Positions 23,248 to 37,749 of a stretch of DNA of 64,000 nucleotides are shown here, piece by piece. Position numbers and translations under genes: made by a program. The notes beneath the pieces are model-generated. The model was not told the DNA's origin, did no database searches, and saw only the letters and a program-made list of their open reading frames with translations. The stretch is taken from positions 558,001 through 622,000 of the forward strand of contig JARKIF010000008.1 in NCBI GenBank assembly GCA_029378245.1. Direction: 5' to 3'. Each line of letters opens with the position of its first letter. Positions within the stretch are counted from its first letter, which is position 1. Source of the DNA: Roridomyces roridus (taxonomy: Eukaryota > Basidiomycota > Agaricomycetes > Agaricales > Mycenaceae).

Positions 23248-24765
23248 ATGAGCAGGATCATCGAGGCCTTACATCCGAATACAGATGCTCACAGTCTCGC
23301 TGCTATCACCAAAAAATTTGTCCAGGAGAAGCTGCTGATATTCCTTATGTCGACCTGAGCATCCAAGTTCGTGCCACCAAGGGCTAGTTTATGCAGGGGC
23401 TAGTTTATACTCATTTTCATGACAGTTTATAGGTGCCTCTCATATACCCCGTCTTGATCTCGCTGGAGCAGCAGATCCCTATTTTGTGGCCAGTCTTGAT
23501 GGGCGCATCTCATATGTGTCTAGCATCCAGGTCAATACATTGAAGCCTGTGTGGAACGAGATATGGAGGGTCAAGAATGTCCCTGCTACCGCGAGTCTCT
23601 CTGTCGAAGTCCTCGACAAGGATGATGGTGTTAAACGCGACGATTACGTTGGCAAATTCACTACGACCATCACCCCTGGCGCCAAAGAGGCCGAGATTGT
23701 TGGGCCTGTCCTCAGGCGGGCAGGCGGCACCTTCTGGCTCAAGGTGGGTATACTTGTCTACGGTTCTTATCAGGTAGTTCAGCCACAGCCCAGATTGACG
23801 CTGTTCCCGCTGCAAAAGAGCCAAAATCTTATCCTTACATGTTCGACGGTCCCATTCGATTCTCCCGCCATTTCTCCCCCACAGTCGGTCTTCTGACAAA
23901 CACGACCAGTGAAGATCATGTCCGACTGTATTCCACCTGGAAAATGTACATTCGCGGCATCCCTATCTACTTCGGGGACCAATACCAAGAGTGGAACCAC
24001 GGTTACAAGGCCGCGGAGAAGATTTTCGGTCCTGGTCCGTCCTCGGCCGCAGTGCGGTCGGGAATCATGGCTGGTCATCGCATGCTTTATGCGCGATCGA
24101 CAACGAACCAGTTTGGTGTCATTGACACCGGTGCCGACGTGCTCGGTGTCTTGCGAGGTGAGTGAGGTGGCAATCAAGTTCGTAGCCTAACACTTCAGTC
24201 CAGGCGGAGCGCGCGTCAAGCCAGCTGTGTACACATACATCATATCTGCCGAGGACGACTCACTACGTTTCTCTGAGACGGGTGCCGCCTTTTTCGTCGA
24301 CTTTGCGTCCAAGCACGCGCTACACGCAAACTGCCACCCCTGCGTACGGTACTCTGGCGAGTTTCATCCACGTCCAGCTGGTGGTTGGGCGGCGTTTAGT
24401 GATGAGATACCCGACTCGGACGTTCGTTGGGAGTTGGTGGTGGACAACAACTCGGGTATTCTTATTTGCTCCATTGCACTCAATCCATTCATTTCCCGCC
24501 AGGTACCTACTCCCCAGATAAGACTCTACTGCCCAAGTTGAAGGAACTCTTGGAATACAACTTTCCTGGTGTCGCTGTTTTCGCGTTGGAACGAGAGGAT
24601 CCCGAAAACACGACGAGCCGAGAAGCTTGTAGAGCATATGCACTGGAGCAACGCGGAATCAAGAAAGAGGAATTGCAGCCCCAACGACATGCGGAGGGTG
24701 AAATGACATTGGCCAATAAGGCCGTGGCGATTTCTGATGAAGAGTTGCAAAACTTCCAGCTATAA
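23248..24765 (+). CDS. C2-domain protein, basidiomycete type
   Basis: A C2 domain (DLSIQVRATKG, then AADPYFVASLDGR, WNEIWRV and VEVLDKDDGVKRDDYVG) with calcium-type Asp positions occupies the first third. A conserved C-terminal half of unknown function contains FDGPIRFSRHFSPT, YIRGIPIYFGDQYQEWNHGY, GHRMLYARST and AAFFVDFASKHALHANCHP. It probably binds membrane phospholipid. The intron at 23383-23432 has a GC donor. The first coding segment (MSRIIEALHPNTDAHSL) is in a different frame from the C2 strand and nothing splices between them, so either one base is missing near 23305-23315 or the real first exon is elsewhere. The later exons are clean. Confidence 0.65.
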
Positions 24766-24816
24766 AATACTCTGAAAACACACTACATAAGATACTTTTA
24801 ACACTGGGCAGCATCG

Positions 24817-26446
24817 TTACACATCATCTACTTTAGCCTTCTTCCCTGGCCCAGACTCCGAGTCCTCGACGCTCTGAGCCGGCGCTGTGCGCTTCTTCGT
24901 CGTGGGGGCATCCTCCTCTGTATTAATTCATCAGTAATTTAGCCACGAGTCTGATCGAGACAATGACCCTGCTTCAGCGGATGCCAATACGGCTGGGCTA
25001 GCCACCAGGGCAATAGCTTCAGTCCGGTACCCTCTTGAACGCCGACCAAGTCCGTCACCCGTCTCTGAGGCTCGCGAGAAAGCTCCAACTCGGCATCTTG
25101 CACCAAGCGTCCAGCCAACTCGTTGACAACATCTTCGTAGGCTTCAAGACCGGATGCCCAAAACTGGGTCACGTTCCCATTGGCGCGGTCTTTTTTCTGT
25201 TGCTGTTGGTCGACCTTTACACGGCCGAGACGCTCGCGCAGGTCATGGTGATGCAATAGAGCGGGGCGAAGAAGCTTGAAAAGGTGGCCCTTGATGGCAC
25301 TCGCAGACGTGGGGGTGCGAAGATTTTTCACGATAGATAGATACTCCTGCGCGAGAGAGATAACCGGCGGGTGGCGTGCAAGAAGTGCCTTCTCTTCGTC
25401 ATCGGCCGGGAAGGTGGAATGCGAGGGATCGAGACCGTGAAACAGAGCAGGATTGTACAAAACACCTTCGGCCGACATGACAGCATCGCAACCGGTCTCG
25501 CGCAGACAGGTCTCGATATCCTCTTGGAAGAGAATATTGCCATTGGCGAAAACGGGGACGGAAACGTTTTGCTTGACTGCGCGAATATGGGCGTAAGAGG
25601 CGAGGCCGGTGTTGTGCCCACGTTGTTCACGGACCCGACCATGACAGGTCAGAATCTGAGCCCCCGCCCGTTCCAACATTTTGGCGTACTCGACAGTTTT
25701 CTCTAAGAACAAGATCAGATTGAGTTCAAGGCCACAGGTCTACGGCCACCTATGCTGGGAAAAACACGGAACTTTGCAGTGACGGGGACGGCCAGATTCT
25801 TGTGCAGTGTATTAATGAGCTTGAAGATGGTTTCCCAATCGTCCTGCAAAAAAGAGCCGTATCGGCCCCGACGAGCGATGTCCTGGGGGCATCCCAAGTT
25901 GATATCGACGCCGTCACAATGCTTTTCCACAATTTTTGCAGACGTAAGGAGATAGTCGGGGTCGTTGCCGCAGAACTGTACAATGAGTGGTCGGTCGGTA
26001 GCAGGGTCGCCCTCTTCGCCAGAGGGGATGTCGAAGAACTGATTCCTGTACTTCAAATTGGGGTCGGCAAAGAGCTTGCAAAGGCGAATCAGCGACGAGG
26101 CAGGGTAGGAGAAGACACTGCAAGCACTTTGGAGTGGATCATGGGCGTGTAAACGAGCTACACTCAATTCCAAGTCAGACCACGTCTACGAAACAGGCAC
26201 GACTCACTTGCGCTCCGTAGCGTCTGCAGAGGCGCCTGAACGGCTAGAGGCATAGATTAGATGGCATTAAACAAATTCATGGACACAGACCAGTTCACTC
26301 TGGTCCACCATGGGCGCGACGATGTGCTTGGGACTACCCAGCTGACGATAAAATTCTTGTAGGAATACTGAGTGGCTAGAGAACCCTGGTGCGTCGCATC
26401 ACGCACCGTAACCGGCCGGTTTGGCGGGGGGTCCGTCGAGGGCCAT
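24817..26446 (-). CDS. DUS1: tRNA-dihydrouridine(16/17) synthase
   Basis: The minus-strand exons start at MALDGPPAKPAGYEFYRQLG (26446) and continue through HIVAPMVDQSELPFR, LVYTPMIHSK, IVQFCGNDPDYLL, VDINLGCPQDIARRGRYGSFL and LTCHGRVREQRG to a basic nuclear-type tail ending in KKAKVDDV. These are FMN-dependent dihydrouridine synthase motifs. The NLGCPQ loop carries the catalytic Cys and the TCHGR motif binds the flavin. The enzyme reduces uridines in the tRNA D loop. Six GT-AG introns fit the frame, including one of about 55 nt between IHSK and LFADPN. The gene is divergent from COG4 with only 67 bp between start codons. The frame is intact. Confidence 0.88.
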
Positions 26447-26513
26447 TGCTGGCCGAAGAAGACGTTGAAGGAAACGTCTTATTTTCGCGAGAAGTGGACG
26501 TTGGAGGAAACCT
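26447..26513. promoter_or_regulatory. compact bidirectional promoter of DUS1 and COG4
   Basis: Only 67 bases separate the two divergent start codons, so both transcripts must initiate from this space or within each other's leader. The stretch contains GAAGAAGACG and a GGAAAC repeat but no clear TATA box. If COG4 starts at a later ATG the interval is longer. Confidence 0.5.
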
Positions 26514-29132
26514 ATGACTGTGCCGCTGATGATCATGATGGCTCGGCATCCTCGTCTGGTGCGAGCACAATCCACAACCAAGATGCGCTCGCCCAGGTCA
26601 ATCACCAATCTCCAAGATATCCTGTCACTCATCGCTGAATACCAGACCGAAGACGAGGCCGTGTCCAACTCCCTTTCAGATCTTATTTCCCAACGAGACC
26701 CCATTGTTGCTTCTCTCGCTCGTCTGCAGGCACTCGTTCCTCATCTCGATGATCTCCAAGACGAAGCAAGCACGCTGTCGTCCACCGTTTCAGCCACCGC
26801 ACAAACTGCAGAACGCGTCGGAGGACGTGTTCGTTCCCTCGATGAGGAAATGCGACGGGTCCGAGAAGCAGGTGATCGTGTGGGCCAGGTTATGGAGCTC
26901 AAGGTGTGCTTCCAGCAGCCTACTGCTATGAAAGTCGGATTCATCGTTTCAAGACGTCCTTAGCAGCTCTTCAATCATCTATTGAGAGCCAAGACTGGGA
27001 GTCGGCAGCTTTACACTGCGCTCGAGCCATGGCACTACCACCGCAAGTCATATCTGGGCATTTTGCAGAAATAGCAGTTGTCAGTAGACGTTCACGATGC
27101 CAGTCAATCCTCTCATGCTGTCGGCGTAGCCCACCTCAGATAGCCACTTGCCTCCGGCAGAAACGCTCCAAGCAGCTCGCGAACGTCTCCTTGCCACTTT
27201 CCAGCACCAGTTTGAACAGGCCTCGCGTTCCCGCGACTCCACCACTACAAGTCGCTTCTTTAAGCTCTTCCCTGCAATTGGCTGGGAATCTCAAGGGCTG
27301 CAAGCTTATGCCTCTTTCATCGTTGACCTAGTTCGAGTTCGCGCACCGGCATCAGCCAAAAGTATATTCGGTTTTGTGGGTTTGTCCACTCTGATCAATA
27401 TTTTCCAGCCTCTTCCCCACTATATTATATCACTGCACTTACAGCTCTGTTCGAGAGCATCGCGATGATTGTAGACCAACACCAGCCAGTCGTTGAAAAA
27501 TACTACGGCCCGGGCAAGATGCAGAGTGTCGTTGAACGTCTTTTGGAAGAATGCGACAGGGTTGTTAAAGGTCTTGTCGAGGGGTGGGAGGAAGAACGGT
27601 CGATAAAACGAAAGGCAGGGTGGTCTTGCGATATAATCAACTCATTTTTCTTATGTGTTCGGTCAAGCTTACAGACATTGCGGAGAACCCTCCGGTCAGC
27701 TCTGCATCCCGACGGCAGGCGGGACCAGACGAAGATGTTGTAGACCCGCGAGAAATCGACAAGGTGCTTTCGGAAGTAGCTGGTATGGCTGGCCGATGGA
27801 ATCTGTTCAAAAAGTTCCTGTCCGAGAACCTGAGGGTAAATGGATCTTGGTTGCATGCCTCCCTGTTTCTCATCTTTTTCAGGATAATTCAGGCGAGGTG
27901 TCGCCAGAGACCGATTCGCCTGAGGTTGCTGCTCTCGAGGCCACCGCCTCGCAAAGGCTTTTCGAGGACGTGTTGTCCTCGCGATATATACCCTTGGAGC
28001 TCTGGTACACCCGAACGACCATTGACAAAGCTCATCGTTTATCGAGTCCCGACACTTCGCAAACGCCTGTGACTACTACAACACCAGACGATGTCTTTTA
28101 CATCTTGAAAATCGTGCTGTCTCGTCTTTTATCAACTGGCTCCCTGAAAACACTGGAGAAAACGTTGGAACAGCTACGCGAGGTCATGGATCGTGACTAT
28201 GTCGCCGTGATCAAGAGAAAACTCGACGACGTCTACCGAACGTCTGTTTCCTCTGGTCAAAACACCCGAGACGAGAAGGCGGAACGAGATAACCGCGCCA
28301 CTTTCATTGCAAGTGATTTCTACTCGCGGGCACAACTCTCGTTGATGGCTTTGTAGATCCTTCTGAATGACCTGGATGTGTCTTCTTCGCATCTGGAACG
28401 ACTAACCCGAGACCTCGTTGCGAACCCCGCCATCAATCAGCATTTTCTTGACGTTGAGCAGCCCATCGTAAAAGATCACATGTCAAGTTTTGCGAGTATG
28501 GTCTCCAAATTCAGATCAGCCCTTCGAGTACCTCTTTTTATTTCACTACGATTATCTCGGCTCACAGTGCGTCACAGGCGGGAGTAGAGCAGCTGTTCAA
28601 TCAGCTCATGCGGCCCAAGCTCCGGAATCTAATAACGGAGGTTTACAAAGAGGTCTCCTACGTTCTCGACGATGAATCGTATTCGGCGGCGGAATACTCG
28701 GATGTGGTCCGTAAACGCTTCATCAAGGCGTGGGAGGCGCTGGTAGACGGCTACAAAGACGCATTCACCGATTCCAACTACCGGATGTTCTTTGGCCTTG
28801 CCCTCGATGTCCTCCTTCGCCCATGGGAGAAGTTCATGATGGGTTTCAAGTTCACCGAGGTCCGTCCACTGTCCATTACCATCATCAGTTTGCTCATTTG
28901 AGAGCAGCTCGGTGCCATCCGATTCGACCGTGATCTGAGAGCCATAACGACCTATCTCTCCTCGCAAACTGCCTTTGGCGACGCGCGAGAAAAGTTTGTA
29001 CGATTGCAGCAACTATCAACCATACTCAACCTGGATTCCGAGGAGGACGTGGATGAGTTCTACAATGGTTCAGGGATAACATGGAAGCTGAGCGCGCAGG
29101 ACGCTCGTGCCATCGCAGCTCTCAAATTATAG
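26514..29132 (+). CDS. COG4: conserved oligomeric Golgi complex subunit 4
   Basis: Exons 26514-26903, 26954-27079, 27130-27361, 27409-27614, 27668-27835, 27883-28308, 28357-28527, 28578-28859 and 28908-29132 sum to 741 residues, the usual size for COG4. The COG complex tethers retrograde vesicles within the Golgi. An N-terminal coiled coil (about 25-130) is followed by the helical bundle with FFKLFPAIGWESQGLQAYASF and the C-terminal domain with GLALDVLLRPWEKFMMGFKF and ITTYLSSQT. Two introns, 27615-27667 and 28309-28356, use GC donors (the second is GCAAGT). No GT donor keeps the frame at either site. The start could be a later ATG (for example MRSPRSITNL). The gene is convergent with VPS2, with 26 bp between stops. 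Confidence 0.9.
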
Positions 29133-29158
29133 TATTTAATAGTACACGAGTTGTTGTC

Positions 29159-30039
29159 CTAACCTCTTCGTAACGCGTCTAACCGCGCCTGTAGCGCGTC
29201 CTCGTCCGACATGCCGCCAGACCCTCCGCCGTCACCGCTGCCTGACTTGTCATCGCCGCCTCGCGGAGAGGGCCCTGATGTTTCGCCGAGAGCTACGGGT
29301 TGGCGATTTGCTAATTGTGCTGTTGTGGTGCCAAGACCAGTCGGTGCATCCGTGAGCTGCAGGGCGAGTGAATGACAGTCCAAAGCAAGCAATAAGGAGG
29401 TACTTGTTGCGACAGATTGACCCCAATCTCGTCGAGGACCTCTTTGAGAATCTTGTCGCCTTCCTCCTCCTCGTCCTCCTCTTCGTCCATGACATCGTCG
29501 ACGGCATCGGACATCATCTCTTCCTTCATGTCCATCGTGGCGCTCTCTTTCTCGAATTCGGTCATGATACGTTGGATGCCGGGGAGATTGAGACCGCGGT
29601 TCATGGATGCCATGGCCTGAATGAAATTCGAGTAGATGCGAGGGCACACTAGAAAGACGCACGCGAGTGGCGCCACGCATGGCATCTGCCATCTGCTGGT
29701 TGCTGCGCAGCGTCTGAATGCGCAGACTGACGGCCTGGAGTTGTGTGCTCATTTGGTAGAACTTGTGGACGTATCGGCGTGTGCGGACGAGGTCTTTGGC
29801 CATAACCTTGCACGCGTTGAGTTGGCCATCCTTTGCAGATTTCTTGATATCTGCAATGAGTTTCTTCTCACTGGCCTCCAGTTTCTTGCGTTCCCGCTCA
29901 AGTTCACGCTGTGCCTTGACGAGGGAACGCTGGTGTTGACGAAGACGCTCCGCCGGGGTTACTGTGCGACCAAAGAGAGATTCCTGCCGGAAATGAGCTG
30001 GCTACCAAGCTGCCGAGGGAAACGCACAATGATGTTCAT
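29159..30039 (-). CDS. VPS2: ESCRT-III subunit Vps2 (CHMP2 family)
   Basis: Splicing of a 12-nt first exon (MNII) to ESLFGRTVTPAERLRQHQR gives the classic CHMP2 start. It continues with KVMAKDLVRTRRYVHKFYQMSTQLQAVS, SNQQMADAMRGATR, LPGIQRIMTEFEKESATMDM and an acidic helix. The C terminus EDALQARLDALRRG is a MIM1 motif that binds the AAA ATPase Vps4. Vps2 caps ESCRT-III filaments in multivesicular body sorting and abscission. Introns lie after MNII, after GATR and after NLSQQ. The tail before the MIM1 is Gly/Ser-rich. The gene is divergent from the glucose-6-phosphate isomerase gene, with 60 bp between start codons. Confidence 0.9.
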
Positions 30040-30099
30040 GGTGGTCGAGAAACTAAATCCGGCCCGTGATTCCCGTCTTGTTTACTTCTTACCACCACC

Positions 30100-31900
<1,801 letters not shown>

Positions 31901-32007
31901 ATGCGAGGAGGAGAAAAACATAAATTGTAGCAATTTTTAGACGATTCTTAGATACGAATGGAATGAATGTACTTGTGTTGTGAATGTCACCTGATCGAGT
32001 CCTCTTC

Positions 32008-33399
32008 ATGGCGTCCTCCCATCCCGTCGGTGAGTTGTTCGTAGTTTTACTTTTTCACGGCCTAAAAAAAAAGTCTTCACGACGCAAACACCGTATCCTC
32101 TTCCTTCACAACTGTTCATGATTCCTACAAACTGGTCTCGCTACCAGCTGTCCCAGTTGGTCAACAAGGCCCTTTCCCTCGCGAAACCGGTCCCTTTCGA
32201 CTTTCTTTTGCGCGGAGATCTTCTCAAGTCCAGCTTGGTGGACTGGTGCACTCAAAATGGCGTCGGAGAAGAAGAAACTCTGGAGATAGAGTACATAGAA
32301 TCCGTCCTGCCGCCGCAAAAAATGTCGGACCTTCCGCACGACGACTGGGTGTCCTCGGTTTCATGCGCAATTGATGGGTGCGTTATTCTACTCGTCCAAG
32401 CATGTCCCCAAACCGATTTATTAGACAAATACTCACCGGCTCTTACGACGGCCAGTTGCGTGCTTTCGACTACTCGAAAAACGAGACTTTGAGCAGTCTT
32501 ATCCACGGCGCTGCTATAACGTCCTTTTGCATCGTTCCTTCAGATGAAGACTACCTTGTCGCTACCGCTTCGCATGATCTCACAGCGCAACTGACTCGGG
32601 TGTCGCTTGAGAGCAAAAAATCAAGTCCTCTGGCTTCATTTCATCTGCACACCGCACCACTCTCATCCGTGGCTTCAAACTCGACTGGGTCCCGCATTCT
32701 GACTGCGTCGTGGGATGGTCTTGTCGGCGTTTGGGATGCCACGGTGCCTCAAGTAGACGAGGTTCCCGAACCCACAGCGGGAGACCGAAGAAAGCGCCGC
32801 AAGACGGAGGAAAATAGACTGAAGAGAAAGGCACCCCTCAGCGTTCTCAAGTCGCATACAGCTCGTGTTTCGAGCGTCGTGTTGGATGGTGAAAAAACGG
32901 CGTACAGCTGTGGGTTTGACTCTACCGTCAGATCGTGGGACTTGGAACATGGCGTCTGCACAGACACTGCGGTGAGTCTGTTCAGTCCTGTTGGACCCGT
33001 ATTAATGGCGCCCTACAGACCGCTTCTGAACGACCTTTCCTGTCGCTTTCGTTGTCGACTCCCTCGGTGGTTTTGGCATCTTCAACTGATCGCACAATAT
33101 CGCAATATGATTTCCGTGAATCTCATCCAGTCTCCTCCCTCACTTTGACACACCCTGCCACACCGTCGTGCGTCGCACGGGCTCCTAACCATCCTCACCA
33201 AATCCTGAGCGGGGCGTATGACGGAGTTGCGAGGATATGGGATCTGAGAAGCATCAAAGGAGCCACGCCTGTGGCCAGTTTCAAAGTGTGGGACGGAGAC
33301 AAAAAAATTCTCGACGTGGATTGGAAAGTTGGAGGAACAGCGGCTGTTGCGGGGGAGGGTGGGCTGGCTATCTGGAAAATAGCGGAAGGTTCATCATGA
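32008..33399 (+). CDS. YTM1: ribosome biogenesis WD40 protein Ytm1 (WDR12)
   Basis: A 22-nt first exon (MASSHPV) splices to an N-terminal NLE/ubiquitin-like domain (PLPSQLFMIPTNWSRYQLSQ). Seven WD40 repeats follow, including LTGSYDGQLRAFD, LTASWDGLVGVWD and LSGAYDGVARIWD. A basic insert RRKRRKTEENRLKRK after the third repeat looks like a nuclear localisation signal. Ytm1 joins Nop7 and Erb1 in the PeBoW complex, and its NLE domain is a substrate of the AAA ATPase Rea1 during 60S maturation. Three introns (22 nt after the start, near 32379, near 32972) are GT-AG. The gene is convergent with the GH3 gene, with stops 16 bp apart. Confidence 0.9.
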
Positions 33400-33415
33400 A
33401 AGTATATACAAACTG

Positions 33416-36400
33416 TTACAGTCCTTTCCAGGTGAAGCCCTCTTTCAAGTCTAGCTCTCCGCGCAATCTAAAGTCGGCCGACGATGCGCCCACGTTGATG
33501 ATGTATTTCCCAGGGGACACCGTCCAAGCATCCTTGTTTGTGTCCCAAAAGGACACGGCGTACTTGTCGAGATTGATGGAAACATCTCGTGAACAGCCTG
33601 GTGAGACGTCTTTCGCCTTGGCAAATCCTTTGAGTTGGTGCGTCGGCGTGGTTGGGCCCCCTGGAGGAAATGTTATGTACAGCTGAGCGACCTCTGAGCC
33701 CACGACAAGTCCTGTATTCTTGATCGTCACAGTAACACGGAAAGTGAGCTCGTTGACACCAATTTCAGCGTCAGAAACCACCAAGTTGGAGAAGGAAAAT
33801 TTGGTATAGGACAATCCGAACCTGTTTGAAAGTCGTCAGCGACGATGAACGAGGAAATGCGATGATACGGACCCAAATTCAAAAAGAGGTTTCACGTTTC
33901 GAGCGTGATAATGTTTATATCCGACGAAGAGATCCTCTCTGCGATACACTTCAACTCGGAGACTTGACGGGGGAAAATACGACGTGCCTGTAGTGGATTT
34001 TACCGTTTTCACTGAGTTGGTTCAAGAACGCCGGTGTGTCTTCGATGCAAACGGGGAACGTCAATGGCAGTTTACCAGACGGGTTCACCTTGCCCCAAAC
34101 AATATCTCCAATAGCGTTTCCTAAGGCACGTGAGAGACGCTAAATCTTACATCAAGACATACCCACCAACTTCATTGCCAAGATACCACGTCTGCATTAC
34201 ACTGTTTACAGCAGCGATCCAAGGCATCGACGTGGCCGAACCCTTTGAAAGATAAGATAATTATCCTTTTGATTGCTCGAACCTACCGCCTGGATGCAAA
34301 CAATAGTGTTCGGGTTGGCAGCCGCTATCTTGGCTATTACTTCATCTTGCCGCCCAGGTAAAGAGAGAGTAGGTCGGTCAAAGCCCTCACTCTCCCACTC
34401 GGGTGTGAGGCCCCCAACAAACAGAACAGCATCAGACTCCGCCGCAAGAGCAACTGCGGATTGGATTGCTACATCAGGGTCGATTTTTTCGCACCCGCCG
34501 AGACGCTGGCAGGGAATTAGAACAGGGAAACACGTGGATGGATAATGACCGACAACTCCCAACATCAACGCTGGTTGTGAACTGATGTCATCTTCATCCT
34601 TGGCGGGAGGGGATGTGTTGGTGTATTCAACCAGAATGTCGACTGGAATTTCAGCAGTCAAGTCGACAATCGCCTTCTCCTCGATCGTGCCCTGGGGTCA
34701 TTCAGTAAAGTTTCGATCTGGCCTGCAAGCTATACTCACCTGGCCATAAAAAAAGTCGCCTGGGGTCTGGCTTGTCCAATTGTCGATCGTCAACTCTCCG
34801 TTGACCCACAACTTGGCACGACCTTTGCACGTAAGTGCGTGGCCGCAGAAGAATTGAAAAAGATGCACCAGCGACGGTTAGGCCCAATTCAAACGGAGCA
34901 GTTTTCTCGACTGTCAGGCGACCGGTAAGTTTGATAGTCCAGGTGGGCGTAAGGCCCGGCGGTAGGAAGTCGACCAATTTGATTCTTGTGTCGAGTACGA
35001 CAAATGTCGCCACGGGTTCAGTCAAGTGCCCTTGTGCATCGTGGTTGTAAAATGTACAGAGCCATCCTGGCTCCCCGGACACTGTTTTCAGGCTGTTTTC
35101 CAGAGTCGGCAAATATTTGTGGGCTAGTTAATCGCTTTCAATCCAAGACATGCCGACCGAGAACATCTCTCACCATAACAACCCAGTTCGTATTGTACAG
35201 TTACCCCAGGTGGAGCACCCGCAACCTCAAGACCCATTAAGTCGACAAACTTGATCCAATACAAGACAACTGACCACTCCGTCGTATGGGCTGACTGCGT
35301 AACTGGGCTTCAGCGCGGCAGATCCGCCACCTGAAATGATATGCTGCAATGCATTCGGCCCAATTATGGCCAGTTTCTTGGTTTTGGAGGTCAGAGGCAT
35401 CAGATCTTCATCATTCTTCAGCAACACAATTCCTTCGGCGGCGAGCTGTCTGCAAAATTTCCTGTTTTCCGGTGAATCGCGGGTCCGTTCGACACCGTCA
35501 CCATAAACGACGTCAGGGTTTCTTCGTGCCTGTTTTTGCACAAAGTTCAGCACATTTTGCACTCGCTCGTTTAACGTGGCCAAAGATAGTTTTTGCGCCG
35601 TTAAACAGTGGTTCACCAAGGTGGGGGTGCCTTTGAAGGCTGAGCGCCAAGAGTAGGCGTGATTGAAGAATACGTACGCCAGCGTGAAGGGCCTGGCATC
35701 TCCAAATCCAGCCCAGCATTCAGAGCTTCGTCGACGCTGTAAGTTCCATACCTAGGGAGAGGGTTGATTGTGAGAGAGAGCCGGAGCCAAAAATCATACC
35801 AGTCGCTCAGAATAAGACCGTTATCGAACCCCCATTCATCGCGGAGAAGATCTTGCAAGAGATGGCGATTCTCGGCACAATGAATACCTTTGAGACGCCC
35901 ATAGCTGTGTCTCGGGCCTGAACAATTAAGAATTGGCAAATAGAAACGGGACGGACGAAGTCATGAAGGCGCTTGGCTTTGCATGTTTTTGGGCCAGCAT
36001 GAAAGGGTATAGATATACCTCTCGTAATGCTCTGTCTGATACGACGGACTCTGCTGCAGTGCGCTGAGCCCGGGGTTAACTGTGGAACACAACCGGATGA
36101 TTACGACTTGCCTCGTGTTCCTGATCGTTAGCAACGAAATGCTTTATGGCTTGTGGTGCGGGTGAGCGTTGTGAGGGCAGCGTCAAGAGGATACTCACTG
36201 GCGGAAACACCCTCTGCCTGAAGACCGTTCACATAAGATGCGGCCATGGTTCCTGAAAGATGAGGGTCCTCTGAGAACGATTCGAAAGCGCGACCACCCA
36301 GAGGGGACCTGCAAATCGTACGTTGCAACCCAGCTGGACCACACGGACAAAAACTTGCCTTGGGATGTTGCAAGTCGGTGCCAGCAAGACCACAGACGAC

Positions 36401-36790
36401 TAGATTATCAGCTTCATGTGTGCTCCAGTACAACTCAACCCACTTTACACTTGGCTTCAGCAGCCAGGAAACGGCCAACTTGTTCGATGAGTTCTGGGTC
36501 AAACGTGGATGCCATAGCTGTTTCGCACTAGCGAGAAGTTCAGGTCCAGAAGAAAGAATTAGGCAGTATAATGTTACAGGGATGCATTGACTTGGAGAGG
36601 CGACAAAGTGACTGGAGCCTCTGACACCATTGGGACCGTCGGAGAATCTAATGGAGGGTATGCTGATGCCCCGGGAGGATATAGACGTTGTGTTCCAAAA
36701 GTTCGGGGCTCCGAGCAGAGAGATCTTGTCATTTATCGCCAGCTTTTTGACGAGTGTAGGAATGTCGGCGTGAAGGAAAGAACGGTCCAT
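33416..36790 (-). CDS. GH3 beta-glucosidase with PA14 insert, no signal peptide
   Basis: About fifteen short introns are needed, but the protein joins throughout: MDRSFLHADIPTLVKKL, IPSIRFSDGPNGVRGS, TAMASTFDPELIEQVGRF, SPLGGRAFESFSEDPHLSG, TIKHFVANDQEHERTAAES, WGFDNGLILSDWYGTYS (catalytic nucleophile Asp in SDW), VLLKNDEDLMPL, a PA14 domain in the (alpha/beta)6 region, GLTPEWESEGFDRPTLSLPG, and the fibronectin III-like C terminus with GKYIINVGASS. It would hydrolyse beta-glucosides such as cellobiose. There is no signal peptide at the predicted start, so it is probably intracellular. Three introns have GC donors: 36309-36358 and 36064-36111 (both GCAAGT) and 33939-33987 (GCACGT). The frame is intact. 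Confidence 0.88.
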
Positions 36791-36912
36791 TTTCGCAGAG
36801 AGTCAAGATCCGCTGTTGGTTAATAAAGTGGCCTGCACGTGTATGCGGAGGTTCTGCGAGAGGTGAACTTCGCGTTTAGATCTAATACGCGTCTGATGCT
36901 TGATCATATGAC

Positions 36913-37515
36913 ATGCATCACATGGAGCAACTCACCAATAGCGCTCTGCCGAAAACCTCTGCCACTCTTACTCTACGAATCATAAAATCGTTTGAATACC
37001 GCACAGAACGCAGTCTCGTTCTCCACAATGTCAATCTCGAAGCCACAACTGTAGCCCAGCTCAAGGACTTGGCACGTGCAGCGGTCGCAACCCAGCCGGG
37101 CTGGAAACCATATCGCAATGTTCTGCTAGGTCCAACGCATTTTATCCGTCCATTTTCCGACTGCTGATGAATGCAGATAGATACACTCAAGCTATACACC
37201 CATGCTCACGGCGCCAAAGTACAATTTTTCCGTCTCTTACCTCTCTGTCTCATGGCTGCAGACCACGAACCTCATCATCAATCTCGACCACGATGAGTGG
37301 ATATTAGAAGACGACAGCAGCCTCTTGGCAGATATTGGTTTCGGTCAGTGTCCCAGTCAGATTCTGACCTCGCCGCTCACAAGCGTCCAGAAAACGAAAC
37401 CGAGGTCAGTTTCTTCAACCGGGAATCGTATGCCCAGTTCCAAGCAAACCCGCAGGCAAGTCCACGGACTCTATCTCTCGCTGCTAGGCTAACACGCACA
37501 CAGACGAGCTGGTAA
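36913..37515 (+). CDS. UPF0538 (DUF2340, C2orf76-like) protein
   Basis: The spliced protein is about 120 residues. It contains TLTLRIIKSFEYRTERSLVLHNV, WKPYRN, then IDTLKLYTHAHGAK, TTNLIINLDHDEWILEDD and ENETEVSFFNRESYAQFQANP, which match the UPF0538 family across its whole length. The fold is ubiquitin-like and the function is unknown. Four introns interrupt it. The last, 37456-37503, has a GCAAGT donor and leaves a final exon of four codons (TSW and stop, 37504-37515). This matches the short conserved C terminus of the family. Two ATGs are possible (36913 and 36922). Confidence 0.8.
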
Positions 37516-37749
37516 TGGGGTGCAGCGATCTGTAATATTAGGTAGCAAACGTAACACTCTAAATGCAACGACGGTTTTTCTGGAGACAAATACATATAGA
37601 AAAGTATACCAGAGCCTCGGTGTAGATCGTGCCGTCGATCCATCACGATTGCCATCACTGTCATCACTGCCCGAAGAGTCTATCGAAAATAGCCGTAGGT
37701 GTATGAGGTCTACCGATTCTATCACATTTCGTGGACTTCTGTGTTCTGG

